NCBI RefSeq assembly: GCF_000003815.2
Contig: NC_049980.1
Location: forward strand, 17,929,831-17,993,830
Length of the DNA stretch: 64,000 nucleotides
Direction of reading: 5' to 3'
Source of the DNA: Branchiostoma floridae
Lineage: Eukaryota; Chordata; Leptocardii; Amphioxiformes; Branchiostomatidae
Shown here: piece by piece, positions 1 through 13,100 of the stretch
How the letters are laid out: every line of letters starts with the position of its first letter
How positions within the stretch are numbered: the stretch's first letter is position 1
Program-made: the position numbers and the translations under genes
Notes under the pieces: model-generated
Told to the model about the DNA's origin: nothing
The model's database searches: none
Seen by the model: the letters and a program-made list of their open reading frames with translations, nothing else

Positions 1-221
1 ACAGTTAATGGTTAACAGGGTTGCTATTTACTCCAGTCTTGATCGTCTTGGGTCAAAGGTTTCAATATGTCAACAGATTTCTCATTAGTCAGCACCAAAG
101 AAAGCAAATGAATTAGCTTAGCTGCATTAGCATATGATTAGGATTGCAAATCAGCATTCTTATGCATGAGTATTCTTTATTCATGATGGGACAAAGACAT
201 AGAAAGATGTGTTGTGTACTG

Positions 222-400
222 TAGTCTCCAAGCAGACCCTACGGTGCCTTAGAAATAGTATCAAAGCTGGCCAGGGACTTGGTATACCGGCACCAGGTGC
301 CCGTTTGACTCCCTTAGCCGGCTATCTCCCTTTGGCCGGCTAACTCCTTTGCCAGCTTTGATACTATCTCTAAGGCACCGTAGGGTCTGCTTGGAGACTA
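222..400. mobile_element. hAT-like foldback MITE, copy 1
   Basis: Non-coding palindromic element. It begins TAGTCTCCAAGCAG and ends with the reverse complement, CTGCTTGGAGACTA. The arms continue inward through a shared segment reading GATAGTATCAAAGCTGGC in one orientation, so most of the 179 bp can fold. It is flanked by a perfect 8-bp direct repeat, gtgtactg, at 214-221 and 401-408. An 8-bp target duplication with TAG-type ends is the signature of the hAT superfamily. Three related copies lie at about 1944, 30217 and 33514. No transposase is encoded. Confidence 0.85.
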
Positions 401-591
401 GTGTACTGTCCTGAAAAGGAAGTAAGATAAACGAACAGTACAAATCAGAAAACTGGAACAATGTCAACCTTATATTTCCCAACAACTATGATGTAAAAAT
501 GGAACATTTGTAAAATTTACTGCACCAAACCAGCTATGACTCCATCCCCATATTCATGACATGACAAACATGACATAAGCAAGGTTTAAAA

Positions 592-677
592 TTTTTTTAT
601 TGAACTTGAAGTAGTATTTTAGTCAAAAAAAGTTTAACATTTTTTATTGAACTTGAAGTAGTATTTTAGTCAAAAAC
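592..677. repeat. Short tandem duplication
   Basis: A segment of roughly 42 bp reading ttattgaacttgaagtag followed by tattttagtcaaaaa occurs twice in direct orientation. The copies are nearly identical, which suggests a recent slippage duplication. The rest of 401-1660 shows no convincing exon. Confidence 0.7.
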
Positions 678-1660
678 AGATGCATTGTAAGGAAGTGTTC
701 AAGGACAGTATGGAACTGTGATAACTTCTATTTCCTGACAGCTGTTAAAGAAATGGTACAAAGTCATAACAGATGGCTGCCAATCTCCCAAGGTTAGTCC
801 AAAACACCAAACACATTATGCAATGATAGTCAGTTGTTACATATATTCCAACTTGTCAGAAGTACATGTAGACTCAGTGCACCTGCTCCACAGCTTTGTT
901 CCACAGACCAAACATAAATATCTATGGGCAAGCCTTATCACGTGCAGCATCATTTGGAACAAACGCTTGCTGTGTGCTTGTAAATATTGAACTATACCCA
1001 AATCAATATGACACAATGTGAGATATTCTGTGGAAAAGACCCCTCTTCCAAGTTATATTCTATTATTGAACACACTTTCACAGCATCACTTTTAAAAGTT
1101 TTTCCAAACACTTATGTTTCCCATTGAAATGATGGCAAGTAGTCTTTGAAACATGGAGACATTGCAAGCATTGTGTTTTCTAGTACTCTTGCATTATTAT
1201 TCTCTCTTGAATTTACACCCTGAGTTAATGATTCTTGCCTTTAAAGAACCATACAGAAAAGATCCCCTGTCCAAATTCTGCTGTAGAGAAGTACAACAAC
1301 ATGTATGCACAGGGATGATAATTTTCATAAGTTGACTGCTCTGTCTGGGCAGTATAATTTGTCACAGAATAAAATGGAAATACTAGTAGCCATCATTTGG
1401 GGGAAAGAGGCTTTGCCGATGGGCTTGCACTTTCATGTTTTAAAAATAACATTGGATTTCTTAAACTACATTTGTACACTGGTTCATGGATATTTGGCTC
1501 TGCATTGAAGTTCAAATAATACTATTTACAGGTAAAATGTTAATTGTCAAGGTAGTATTATGATTTATGAATCAAAGTTACAAAGTTACAACAGAATAAT
1601 TATCTTAGATGCATCTGTACATCTTCTTACCCTACAGGAATTAGATCAACCACTCAACCA

Positions 1661-2405
1661 CTAAGACACAACAAAGCTTATGCCAAGTTCTTTTTTCATT
1701 TTTTCTCTCTCATCATGTGTCGGCATTGGGGGTTTGATCCCACGTCGTATCCTTTCCCTCATAACAGCATGCTGTAGGATGGAACAACAAGACAGCAGTA
1801 AGATATGGGATCTTCAAATGTAAGATTGAAAACTCTACTTCTGTGAATGTGGTGTTAACATGTGTGTAACCAGTAAGGTATATCCAATAAATCTATCTGT
1901 ATAGTGGTCTTTTGGCTTCTCTTTACCATACAATTTGTGCAAAAATCTCCAAGCAGATCCTACAGTGGCATACGATAGTATCATAAGCTGGCCAATGAGT
2001 GTAGCTGGCCAAAGAGTGTTCAATGGCCAGCAAGTGCTGATAGACTCCCCTTGGCTGGCTATACTCCTTGGCCAGCTTTTAACTATCTTATGCCATCGGT
2101 AAATCTACCTGGAGATTACAAAACACTTGACATTTCTGTTGACATGAAAGGTTGGCTATTGAAAAGTGAGAATGTATAACTGACAGAAGGATACATATAT
2201 AGTATATTCATACTTTTGTATCCATGAATGATCTACAAGTAAATCAAATTACTGTTTGCTAAGAACATGCATTAACTAAACAATTACATACTACATGCAT
2301 ACATACCCAATACTTCTTACAAGTCTTGTAAGCTTCAAAGTGACTGTTGCAGAGTTCTCTCTTGCTGTAATGCTCCTCTATACACTGCAATGAGGATTTT
2401 GATTC
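1661..2405 (-). CDS. CHCHD7: CHCHD7-like mitochondrial twin-CX9C protein (N-terminal exon not found)
   Basis: Two minus-strand exons join in phase 0: 2307-2405 (33 codons) and 1661-1771 (36 codons plus TAG). The first carries cysteines spaced as in CHCHD7: SLQC, then ELC ten residues later, then CNSHFEAYKTC (a CX9C pair) followed by KKYW. The second holds the basic segment RERIRRGIKPPMPT, matching the family's conserved tail before a helical end. CHCHD7 (yeast Cox23) is a small intermembrane-space protein linked to cytochrome c oxidase assembly and oxidised through the Mia40 pathway. That role is family knowledge. The expected first exon, carrying the start codon and first cysteine, could not be located between 2406 and 8100, so the model is partial. 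The gene lies head to head with the PLAG gene, as in vertebrates. Confidence 0.82.
1944..2118. mobile_element. hAT-like foldback MITE, copy 2
   Basis: Same family as the element at 222-400. It begins AATCTCCAAGCAGATCCTAC, contains GATAGTATCATAAGCTGGCC, and ends CTACCTGGAGATT. It sits in the CHCHD7 intron between 1771 and 2307. I could not see a clean target duplication, and it is more diverged than copies 1 and 4. Confidence 0.7.
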
Positions 2406-5400
2406 CTGAAATTGTGAAAACAAAAAATCATCATTTTGCAAGGTCAGATTATCAAAGTAACTACACACCACCATACACATGAGACCTGTCCTCCTGCATC
2501 CTACTGTAACAATATACATGTGTCTTAACATATCAGAGAGTGATGCTAATTGCTACCCAAGTTTCTGGTAAGTGATAGGTGATTGTCAAATCATCACTGG
2601 ACGATTACAAGTAACTGTTGTTGTGATATAATTAGCCAGTGACGGGATAGAAACCAAGAGAACTGCTTAACTAAAAGAAATCAAAACAATTTCCTTCATG
2701 TGTTGTACATTGTAACCATATACCCGCCGGTAGCTTGCATTATCACCCCCTAGTGTAGGAAATGCATAGATGGTGGTTTTGGTGGTTTGGGTTTGGTCAC
2801 TTTTAAGAGATCGATGAACAGACGACGGAAAAACACGCCTTGACACTTTGGATGCAAAGACTTGATTTTCAATTATTTCAAATGTTTGAACGGTCCAATG
2901 CCGCACCTGCGAACAGGTGATGACGTCACTGTTTGATCCCGTTCACAGGTATGGATGTCAAATGACTGTAATCTAAGAGGATGACTCCACCAACAGTCTC
3001 AAAAATACAACACAACATCATCCATTGTAAGATTTACACCAGTACAAAAACAAATAAAACAACTTCTTTTACTAAGTTATGGCAATACCCAATAGTGATT
3101 AGTACATTGCCTACATAAGGTGTTGTGCAGGTTTCAACAATGACAGTGACAATAATATCCATTGCATACTCATACCCAATGCAAGCTCAATGCACTGAGT
3201 TAAAGTGTGGAGACTAGGCTAAGTTCCTCCAACTGCACATTCCTAGCAGTATGTGCCATAAAAAAGTACATTTTTTACCATAAGTTAGTTAAGCCAAGTT
3301 ATGTTTTGGCAACATAAAGTGTGGAGGTTTAGAACTTGTTAAACCAAGAGGATTTACAATATCATACATGTATCAAGGTTCCGGTTCGGAATTTCAAATG
3401 ACTAGATAGCCAAATAGTCCGTAAGAATAAGACGCAAATCAGAGGTCTCTATAATTTTGGCTCAAGATTTTCCGACTATCACTTTAGCAATGTATAATCT
3501 TTTATACTTCTACAAATGCTTGTTGTTTGTAGCATTTTATGGTGTCGGAGATTTGATCGTGCGGTGAACACTTTTTGGTATTAGTTCGCGCGATAGCGGT
3601 AAAGCGTTTCGTCGCCTGATTACCCAGATTTTGTGTTCTGTGTGCGTTTGGGGTGTTTTAGCACCATCGGAGCTAGCGGGAAACGTATCGGATAACTTTT
3701 CTTCCTTTTTACTCAGTATACAGAAGAAGTCTTGACCTTTATTGCCATATTAGTCATTATCCCAGGAAAACTCATTTTTACCGTGTAGGGGCCTGTAAAG
3801 AATGGCCTCAAATTAGCAATTTTGGGGTGAAAAGCTTATATTTTTTATGGTTTTTACCAAAAATAATATTTCTACGGAAAATGTCAAATGAGTCTGTCGG
3901 TCAGCGACATGGCACCCTTTTCTATCGGAAACATTGAATTGTCCGAAAAACAATGTTTTGAGAAGCGCTAGTGCTTTTCTCAGAGACAGTTAAATCGGCC
4001 CCGAATCGTAAAAAAAAACTCCAAACCAATACCTCAAGATAAAACCTCCTTGATTCCCAACTGATTCCCTGGTGTCTTGCCTCTGGCCCTCCCCCATGGT
4101 GTGGCCCCTGATGCCCTTGGGTTTCCAAACTTTTGAAAGGGCCTCAAATGAGCTGATCTGACAACATGGTAGACCATGTCAAGTGATCAAATATACATCA
4201 GAGTTCTTTGATCTATTACTATACATTTTTGTTCATGAAATAAAATTTTCTTTGCAAAATCATATGGGTTATAAAACAAAAGATAAGTTGTGGCCTTTGG
4301 AACCTTTTAACCCTCGCAGCAACATACTGTACCTCCAAACACGGGTTGTTGTCTACTTCCACATGTCGGTTCCACTTGTGATTGTTCCACAGTGTTTTTC
4401 CCTTCTTTGTCTCTTTCTCTAGCTGTTTTCTTTCCTTTTCCTCCGTGTCCATATCGAAAATTAGTGCAAACCTCACATCGACTGGTTTCCCGCTAAGGTC
4501 AATTTGGAACCCTTAGAGGGCTTTACAGGTCGATTTGGATGTGCCTGTTGGATGCACAGTTAAAGCAGTGCCTGAATTTTTTGCTTCTTTATGTATTACA
4601 TTTTGAAAAAAAAATACCCATCATCCTGTAAAAGAATTGTAATTGTGGTAAGAATTTTATATTGGTATCTTTTATTACTTGCTTTAGCTGATGACGGTTG
4701 CTTATCTATAGCTGTAATACGGCACTGGAAAGACAAAATCTTTGGTCAGCCGGTAAATAGAACGTCACGCCCATGTTGCATTGCAGCTAGAAAATGGCCG
4801 CCGGAGGAGAGAGAAATTTGTCAGAAAATCGCCAAAATTTTCACAATTGAGCAACTTGCGACGCCATCGGCGGGTGGAACCCCTTCTACGGGGTACCCGT
4901 TTTCTCTGGGTAAGTTTCTAGCGTTCCAATCGCTCTCATTGTTTCGTTTTCAGGCGGTATTTAACCGTAAATTTTCCAAGAATGATCCACCCTTTTGGTA
5001 CCCCCAGCGATGCGATGTTGCAAAATCCCTCTGCCCTTTTCGCGATCGCGTTTTGCCAGATTTGAATATGTCAAATCGTGTGACCCTGGAGCTCGGAGCT
5101 CAGCCATTGCGTGATAAACCCATCTGGGCAAGTTCTGTGCTTACTTGCTGTAGAAATAGCGGGTTCACACCGCTCATCTACCGGTGTAGTTTGTCAAGTC
5201 GACACGCTTCGCCACAGGAAACGGCTGATTTCCAGCGCGAAAATGGACTCAACCCTTGCGGACTTTATTGTTTACCACCGCGTGCTTGTGTTTTTATTAT
5301 TCTTAACGCCCCGCCCACTACCGGTATTATCGACGGGAATAGCATCGTCAATATTTTACTTCTTGTATTGACATAAACACGTCCGGAGTGACCATTTGTC

Positions 5401-8130
5401 ACCGTCCTGTAATGTTATCGACTGTTTTTCACGTTCAATTGACCACTGTAAACACAGGGGATTTCTGGTATGTATTCGTCTGATCGGGAAAACCTAGGGT
5501 TTCAGCCCACGTAATTTCTCATGGTTAGGCGTGATTACCTGAAGCCAAACACATGTACCAGTTACAACAACTGATATAATTCTGATTTGGTCCCGGTGCT
5601 GAAAATTACCCAATGATCCCATTGATGCATTCATGCATACTGAATCAATAATACTAGCTGAGCATAACGGTATAAGTACTATAACTGTCTTGAATAACTC
5701 CTTTAGTAGTCTCTTTATATCATATATGTTCTATTTTATTAGCACTATGGTTCTGCTAAGGAACATCTATGTTCAGGGACAGCTACAATTTTGAAATTCT
5801 GATTTTGTTGCTCATTTTGTTGCTCATGAATACAATTCACCTATACGAAAGCATCTGATATTGAAAGCTTGCAAAGAAGGTACACTTACTTAAGTTACAT
5901 GCTTAGAAATTGGTTTTCAAGAGATTTATTGAGTCAGTAAGAGATCAATTGGTACAGGTGTAGAATATACATGTCAGAAATACATTGTAATTTATAGTGC
6001 ATTAGCGCATTACAATGGCCATCTGAATATGTTCTGTACCAACACACTTCACCATCAACAGCAAGATGTAGAATACTCATCTGTAAGCTGCAACGAAGTA
6101 GCAAGCTGAAAATATCAATTTTGGATTAGAATTTACATGTCAGCGATCATGCACTCACCGACTAAATATCATGGGAAACATCATTGAATATTGCAATGGA
6201 AGCAGTCAGTGCATTTGCATAAATGCTCGGCATTATTCAGTAATTTATTTCTAAATGTGCATGAATTATTACCTAGTATAGATAGATGAAAAATTGAAGT
6301 CATCTACAAGCATTCAATTGAAGTAAATGGAGTAGAAATCTGCTGTCATGTCCCAAATATAATATATCATGTTATGTAAGACAATTTGTCGACTATGAGG
6401 GTCATTTATTAAATGTATTCATCAAATCCAGCCTTAGACCAAATTATATCGATGTTACCTATGCTATACGTATAAAGTGAGGTTAAAAAATGATTACTTG
6501 AGAATCTGTGGGTAAACAATGTAAACATATCAACATTGTCTGACTGCCATCATTCCAGATGAAGGATTCTACAAAATCAAATTTTCACTTGTCAACCTAC
6601 TGTAAAATTAATTTAGGCAAGAAATCTACCCAGAAGTTGATATTATTTCCAGGCTTCTCCCCAGAAATTTAGAGCATTGCAGTGCTGTGGGAGGATGCAT
6701 GAAGCACCAAATGCTGCACCCTATGCTATGAATTAGCAAAATGGATCTACTCCAGATTTTAGAGAAGAAAGACCCTGAATTTGAAAAGCAGTATAGCAGT
6801 ACTGAGCTAGTGTAATAAGTTAGTAACTGTGTGGCAACTTTCTTCTACAGTATGGGAATATTTTGATTCTGCATTTTACAAAAATGAGAAAGCAAATTAC
6901 AGATATGATAGTGACACGAAACAGTAGTATGAAAAGTCCATTAGTGCTGCTTCTCTCATGAGACAGGTTTCATTTTCCATATGTTAGTACAGAAACAGCT
7001 GTGAAATGAAAACAAGCAACCAGTAACATTGCTGCACATGGCAAGTGACAAATTGATCCATGTACTGTTTTGCCTTAGTTGGGGAGTTGTAAGGATCAAC
7101 TATAGCCTATAGGTAGTTGAGAGAAAGCTGTTGAAGGGGTTGCTGTTTTATTGAAAAGCCAGGGGGGCATGCTGCTGCTCCTTGTATTGCTTTGATTATT
7201 ATAAAAGCAGTGCTGTCTCCAGCTTGAAATTTATTCGGCCCAACGCGAGCGCCACAGGCGCTCGTCAAACTAGGGGGGTCCGGAAAAAATTGCTCCCCCC
7301 GGAAAATTAGAAAATTCAAACCCTCTAAAAGGCTATTTCACGTATTTTCAGAGGCAAAAAATTTCATTTCGCAAAGTATGGTCGGTCGACTTGGTCGGGT
7401 TGGGCATTTTTCTGACGAAATATTTTGCGTTTGCACTCTGAACTTTGCATCATACTTTTTTCGTCGTCATTTTCACGTATTTGTAGATAATTTGTTGATA
7501 GTTCGGGGGCTGGATAACGCCGCGGGTGTTGGCATTATTGGCCGAGGTCCAATGACGCATTTCATCTTGTAAGATATCGTAAGATCGTATTGAAAGGAAG
7601 TTTACATCACCAATTATATCACCTAACTATTTTGTCTGGTACTGATTGCTCAATAAAGTTTCTGTACTATATTTTGCTTAATAATTTATTTTCTTGGTGT
7701 TGTGTTGCTGTTTCTTTAAACATCAAGAAATGTGTATTTCTCGATAAAATTGAACACCTTACTGCTCGTCGTCCAGCACCATCAAATTGACTCAAAAGGG
7801 TGCCAACAGCGATCATGTTCACAGCGCTGGGTAAGAATACTGTCGCGGGCTACTTCCGTATAATTTAGTAGAAGATCGGCAAGAAATATCCAAGTTCAAT
7901 TCCTGATATTTTCCCGTGAAAACAGGGTTACATTCCGCCGAAAATTATGTATGTAAGCTGTAATAGCAGCGAGTTGGAAAATGTGGCTAGACGTGTTGTT
8001 ACCATGGTAGTAGCTTCGGCGGCAGTCTTTTGAAGTAGCGCCTGCAACAGGGCGTGCGTCATAATTCTACAAATCCGATCAACATCCCACCAATCACAGC
8101 TAGCAGCGGCACGGACAAAACGACAACACC
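2406..8130. other. Intergenic stretch between CHCHD7 and the PLAG gene, 5' parts unresolved
   Basis: No exon could be supported here although the first exon of CHCHD7 must lie in it or close by. A consensus cAMP response element, TGACGTCA, is at 2921-2928. A CpG-richer segment at about 4740-5380 and another at about 7800-8250 look like unmethylated promoter DNA. The 5.7 kb otherwise holds AT-rich unique sequence. A 261-codon open frame at 4591-5376 was considered and rejected. Confidence 0.5.
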
Positions 8131-10085
8131 ATGTCAATCACGAAGAACCGCGGAACTTTACGAACATGGCGCTGCGAACTCGGTCCCAAATCCAAGCACA
8201 AATGTGTTTTTGAAGATAAATGGCGCAAGAATCGGCCGTGGTGTCGTCACATCGTAGACGTAGACGGTGAGAATATGGTGTTTGCCGTCTGTTTACAGTT
8301 TGCATGAGGGGGGAAACCTCCTTTGTTGTAGAACTATGGAGAAAGAAAGATAATTTGCGAACTGCCGTGTCAGGTTAATAATGAATTGCGGTTTCGCGTT
8401 AATTTTGATTGGCCGGGTGATTCCGATCGGCATTGCAAAATAAAACATTGAATACAAGTGATTATAATTTACCGATGTTTTCTTGTCATGCTTGTTCATA
8501 CTCCATACACCAGTATACACACATCAAGGCTTTTACAATACGGAAACAAATTGGGCGGGATGCGTTCTCCGCCCACCGCCCGGGCGGCCTGCATATGAAA
8601 AGAAGCCGATTTCTGCCAAACCCCGAACTTTCGGGCATGTCTGGAAAATGTTTATGATGAAAAGAACAGGCATACACCGCGTGTTCACCACATTATCAGT
8701 TCGAGAGTCATGCATCCACTGGTCCCTCCCGTAATTTAATGTTTGGACCTTGGTGCAAGTAGACATTGGGACTTAAGCCTAAACTTACTAAAGAGCCACA
8801 ACTGTGGTAAGGCACGGTGGTAAGGTAAGATAACGACATAGCCCCGCCTTTTGCGCCACGCAAATAGCACGCTTTGCCGATCTCTGATCTCCACACATCT
8901 CCGTATGTCGGAGCCACATGAGGCGATGTTTATCTCGCGGCTTGGAAGGTGGAGGCGCAGTGGTGAAGGAAAAGGCAAAAGTCGATTAAATTTGAAGTCG
9001 GAAGCTTATTTTAGTTATTGAATCTGCCATTTTAAGCGCTTACGAAACTGCATTTTCATGTCATGAAATTAAGATTTTTTGGGATGGAGTCGGTGAATTT
9101 TTTTTCCGTGCCAACAAGTAAATTTCCGTCCAGGGACGGAGGGACAGGTCCTGGAGACAGCACTGTATAAAAGATATAATATTGATTTAAGGCATAATGT
9201 CTGCTTGATTATTTTGAAACGAAAGTTAAATTTTTGCTCTAAGTGCACGCTATTCATTCCTGTGAATGGTATAACACTTAGGAAGCTTGTGCTCTCCCCT
9301 CTTAGTAATTACTAATTCATGTTTGCTTGTAATGTCAAGGAGGCAGTTAGCTTCTCCATCAAACATTTTTGTGTTGTACTGTCCCATGAAAAGTTTTCTC
9401 CAGTCCTTTAATATATGTGAATGATAAATCTCCTAGGTGGGACTTGCTATTGAATATGACTTGTGGGTTTCCACCAGAATATTTGACTTCTTGTAATTAC
9501 TTTATCTCCACTCTGGTGCTAATACAATTATGAAACTAACCTTTGTCTTTCTGAAAATCCCTGATTTTGTCCCAAGTAATCCACTAATGCTGATTTGGGA
9601 AGAAAGACTATCTAGCAGTGTGTACTGAAAAGGTTCAAACCAAGAATATTGAAGAACAGCCTTTGGTCAGAATCTGATACATGTTGTGTACACAGTCAAG
9701 TGATTGTGTCCTTGATGATGGATGCCACATAGCCAACAAATGTCAGCCATGACATTTAAAAGGTTGAGGAATTGCATGTTACATTGTGTAAGCATCCACA
9801 TATCATGTTACCTTCACAATTAATAAATAGAATAATGATTTTTCTTCTCAAATATTGCAGGAATTAGATAGCCGTGTCTTATTGAATGAATCTTGATAAG
9901 TTTGGTTTTCTTTTCCTCCCTGTCCTGCAGGTAATGTCAACACCAGAACTCTGGCTGGCATGAGCAATGACGTGAACTTTGACCTCCTGTGTAAGTTTGA
10001 GATGATGTTTCTTGTATGGTTACATGTGTCACTTCACTTCAACAAGCCGAGTCAGCTATACATCTTTATGTGTGTGTGTGCGTGT

Positions 10086-10163
<78 letters not shown>

Positions 10164-13100
10164 TTTAAATCAAAAAATGAAATATGCCAGTTTTGTTTCA
10201 TGTAAGGTAAGCATTGTTTATCACATCATGTTATTCATCATGTCATTTGGGTAACACATGCTTGGCTGACTGCCTATGTTTGATAAATGGGGCTTTTAAT
10301 GTATTTGTATTTTTCATGTTTTTGTACATCATAAATCACTGTAGTACATATTATATATTAGCATCTCTCAGATCATAGTAGATGGAGAATTATTTAGAAG
10401 TAAACTTTGACACATGTACATGTATTCACTATTGCATACCTATCTATCTATGGACCCGTAGTTAGGACTAAGCTAGCACATACTTCACTCCTCAGAGTCC
10501 CTTCAAGCTTTACTTTTTACAAGTTTCATATTCAATTCCAGTGTTTCTAAAGTGTCAGCTGTACTGTTATAATCACTTATATTCCATATAACATTAATAC
10601 AGACAGCCAAAAGAACAATTATACCAGATTCCAAAAACAATTATATATGCAGCGTATATTGCAAAAGAGAATACCATTACAGAATCACGAAGGGAAAATA
10701 ATGTACATGTAGATGCCTCTTTCAAAGCTTAAAATGAAATTTAGAGACTAAAAGCATCATTGTGTAGTACTAGTAGTAAAATGTAACATCAGTGTTAAAT
10801 AAATAAATCTAGATTCTAGCTTTCTGTTGCATTGTCAGAAATTAGTCACTTTATGCCCTTAACAATATCTATATGTTTGATTTTGATTGAAAAGAAACAT
10901 TATCCAAATGTCATATTTGTATTTTTATATGATTTACGGCAAGTAAACATACCCTTTTTATAGCTCGGCTTTGTATGTACATGTACTTGTATCCATTTTT
11001 CAGCATGATTTTCCCAGGGGAGGTTATATCAGTCTATCAACCAGGAAGGCATCCATTTTTAATAAACAGTGACATTTTTGATAATCACATCTGTGGCCTT
11101 GTACTATTATTACCCATAACATTTTACAAATGTATAGCATACTGAATATTTCATCTCTGAAGGAGGTTGGCTTTAAGATTGTGCAGGTTACAGGAGTTCG
11201 ATTTGAATTTTATAGAACTGCTTGCAGCTCGGAAGGACTGGCAGATGGCTGATATGGAAATCATAATGTAGAAAACGTTGGCAGTTTATTGATTTTTTTA
11301 TACATTACAATGTACTGTCTACTAGAAGCAGGAGAAATGTCATGAATATCTTTCTGTAGGAGGGGACTGCTGATCTTTGCAGTCTTAAATGTATACAAAT
11401 GACAAAAGTGTCTCCTCGTGATTTCCTTCCTTTATACCATTAATGATATCTTGATAACCTTTGCTGGATTTTCTGTGGTCTGATTTTGGTGGGATCAACC
11501 ATTAAGTAGGTATGACAATGTTATCTCCAAAGGAATTTCAAAGAAAAATCTTCATTTATGTAAATTTGATCTTTCCATCCTACTGATGCAGATATATATT
11601 CATGCTCCCCCATGAATCATTCATAATCTTGGAGAAACCCTATATAGGTCAGCCAAGGTTGCAATAATTGCTGTCTTCTTGGCCCCAGAATGCTGACCTC
11701 CAACAGTTTGGGTCACCATGCTTCCTAAAATATTTCTGTACATGGCAATTATGGTACTGATAGTGACGATATTTAGCCTTCCCTAGTTGATATGTATTTA
11801 TATTATTTGAACATGTAGTTTATGCTGTTGCACATTGGAAGTACATGTGATTATGTAGCTAGATTCCTGCACTTATGTATGTGACTGGAATCAAAACGAG
11901 TTCATGCAAAACAATAACTCAGTTACACTTTGTGACCTTCAAAGACTGCTTGGAACCAGTCAAGACCTGTTGTTACAAATGTGAAGAGACAAATCTGTTT
12001 GTCTTGGCTTCTGTTCTGTTTGGCATTCCTTACATAGTGTGGCTTGACCATACTGCCTCCCCAGATACCTCACACATCTAGTATTAAAACAGATCTCAGG
12101 ATTTCAACCATCAATTTGGGATGGTCAATATCAGATCAATAGAGGTCAGTTGGACTATTGCCGTTCATCAGGAGGAAAACTAGGATTGTTAGACATCAGA
12201 AGTTGATATAGAATTAGAAAGAAAATATTGGTTTGATCTTGCAAGTTGCTGCTTTGTTCGGTAGGTTCAAGTATGACAGTTGTTTGCCAACTCATTCATC
12301 ATTGATTGAAATTTTTCTGTTTGATGTGTGTTACCAGTATGTTGAGAAAGCCTGGGGATTTTGTTCCATTATTGTTACAAAACATTGACATATTGATATG
12401 TATGCTTAGATGTATAATTACACTTAAAAATGGCCTTTGGTGTCTATTTCATCGAGGCAGGTCACATGTTTAGATCAGGAACTAGCTTCCACTGTGTTCT
12501 TGTTACCTACATATTATGTTTACATACATGTATTTTTTTTCTTACAATTTTTCTTTTTTCCCTATTCTTTCTTTAGAATTATGGTATTGTGTGCAAGTAG
12601 CTTCACAAAAGGCAAATTTCTGGGTTGAAAACATCCTCTATTTTCAAGGAAAACATGGCTTTTATAGATCAGTTCTTTTTTTCAAACCATGGTGTCCAGA
12701 ATGAATGTTGAAAAATGCTCAGTTAGTTATGTCCAGCATTAATTACCCTAAGTATGAAGTAACAAAACCTATGTTACTTGGTGACCATTTATGTATCTGT
12801 GTTAATCAATTTCTGCATTTGTAAGTGTACATGTCAGGCCTAGGGGCTATTTTGTTGCAATAGTGTTCCCAGTTACTGGCGCAACCCTAGCAAAAAAACG
12901 GCTAAGCCTTGCCCTTTTTGGGTCAACTGCTGGCAAGGGATTTTCTATCATAAGAGTCATCCTTATGTAACATCCTTGATCTGAGTTATGAAAACCTTGT
13001 AAAACCATAAATTAGTTACATTTTCAACAGTGCTGTGAAATCTAAAAACATGAAAGAGAGACTCAGATCTAGAATCCCTACCTACATATACTGACCCTAA

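Noticed and set aside
2667-2906. Minus-strand 79-codon frame as the missing first exon of CHCHD7
   Set aside because: It lacks the expected cysteine near its end, and the possible donors leave the wrong phase for the exon at 2405.
4591-5376. 261-codon plus-strand open frame in CpG-rich DNA
   Set aside because: No domain, repeat or signal is recognisable. An overlapping second frame is just as open, and the composition looks like promoter DNA. An ATG in AAAATGGCCGCC context at about 4794 hits a stop after 18 codons.
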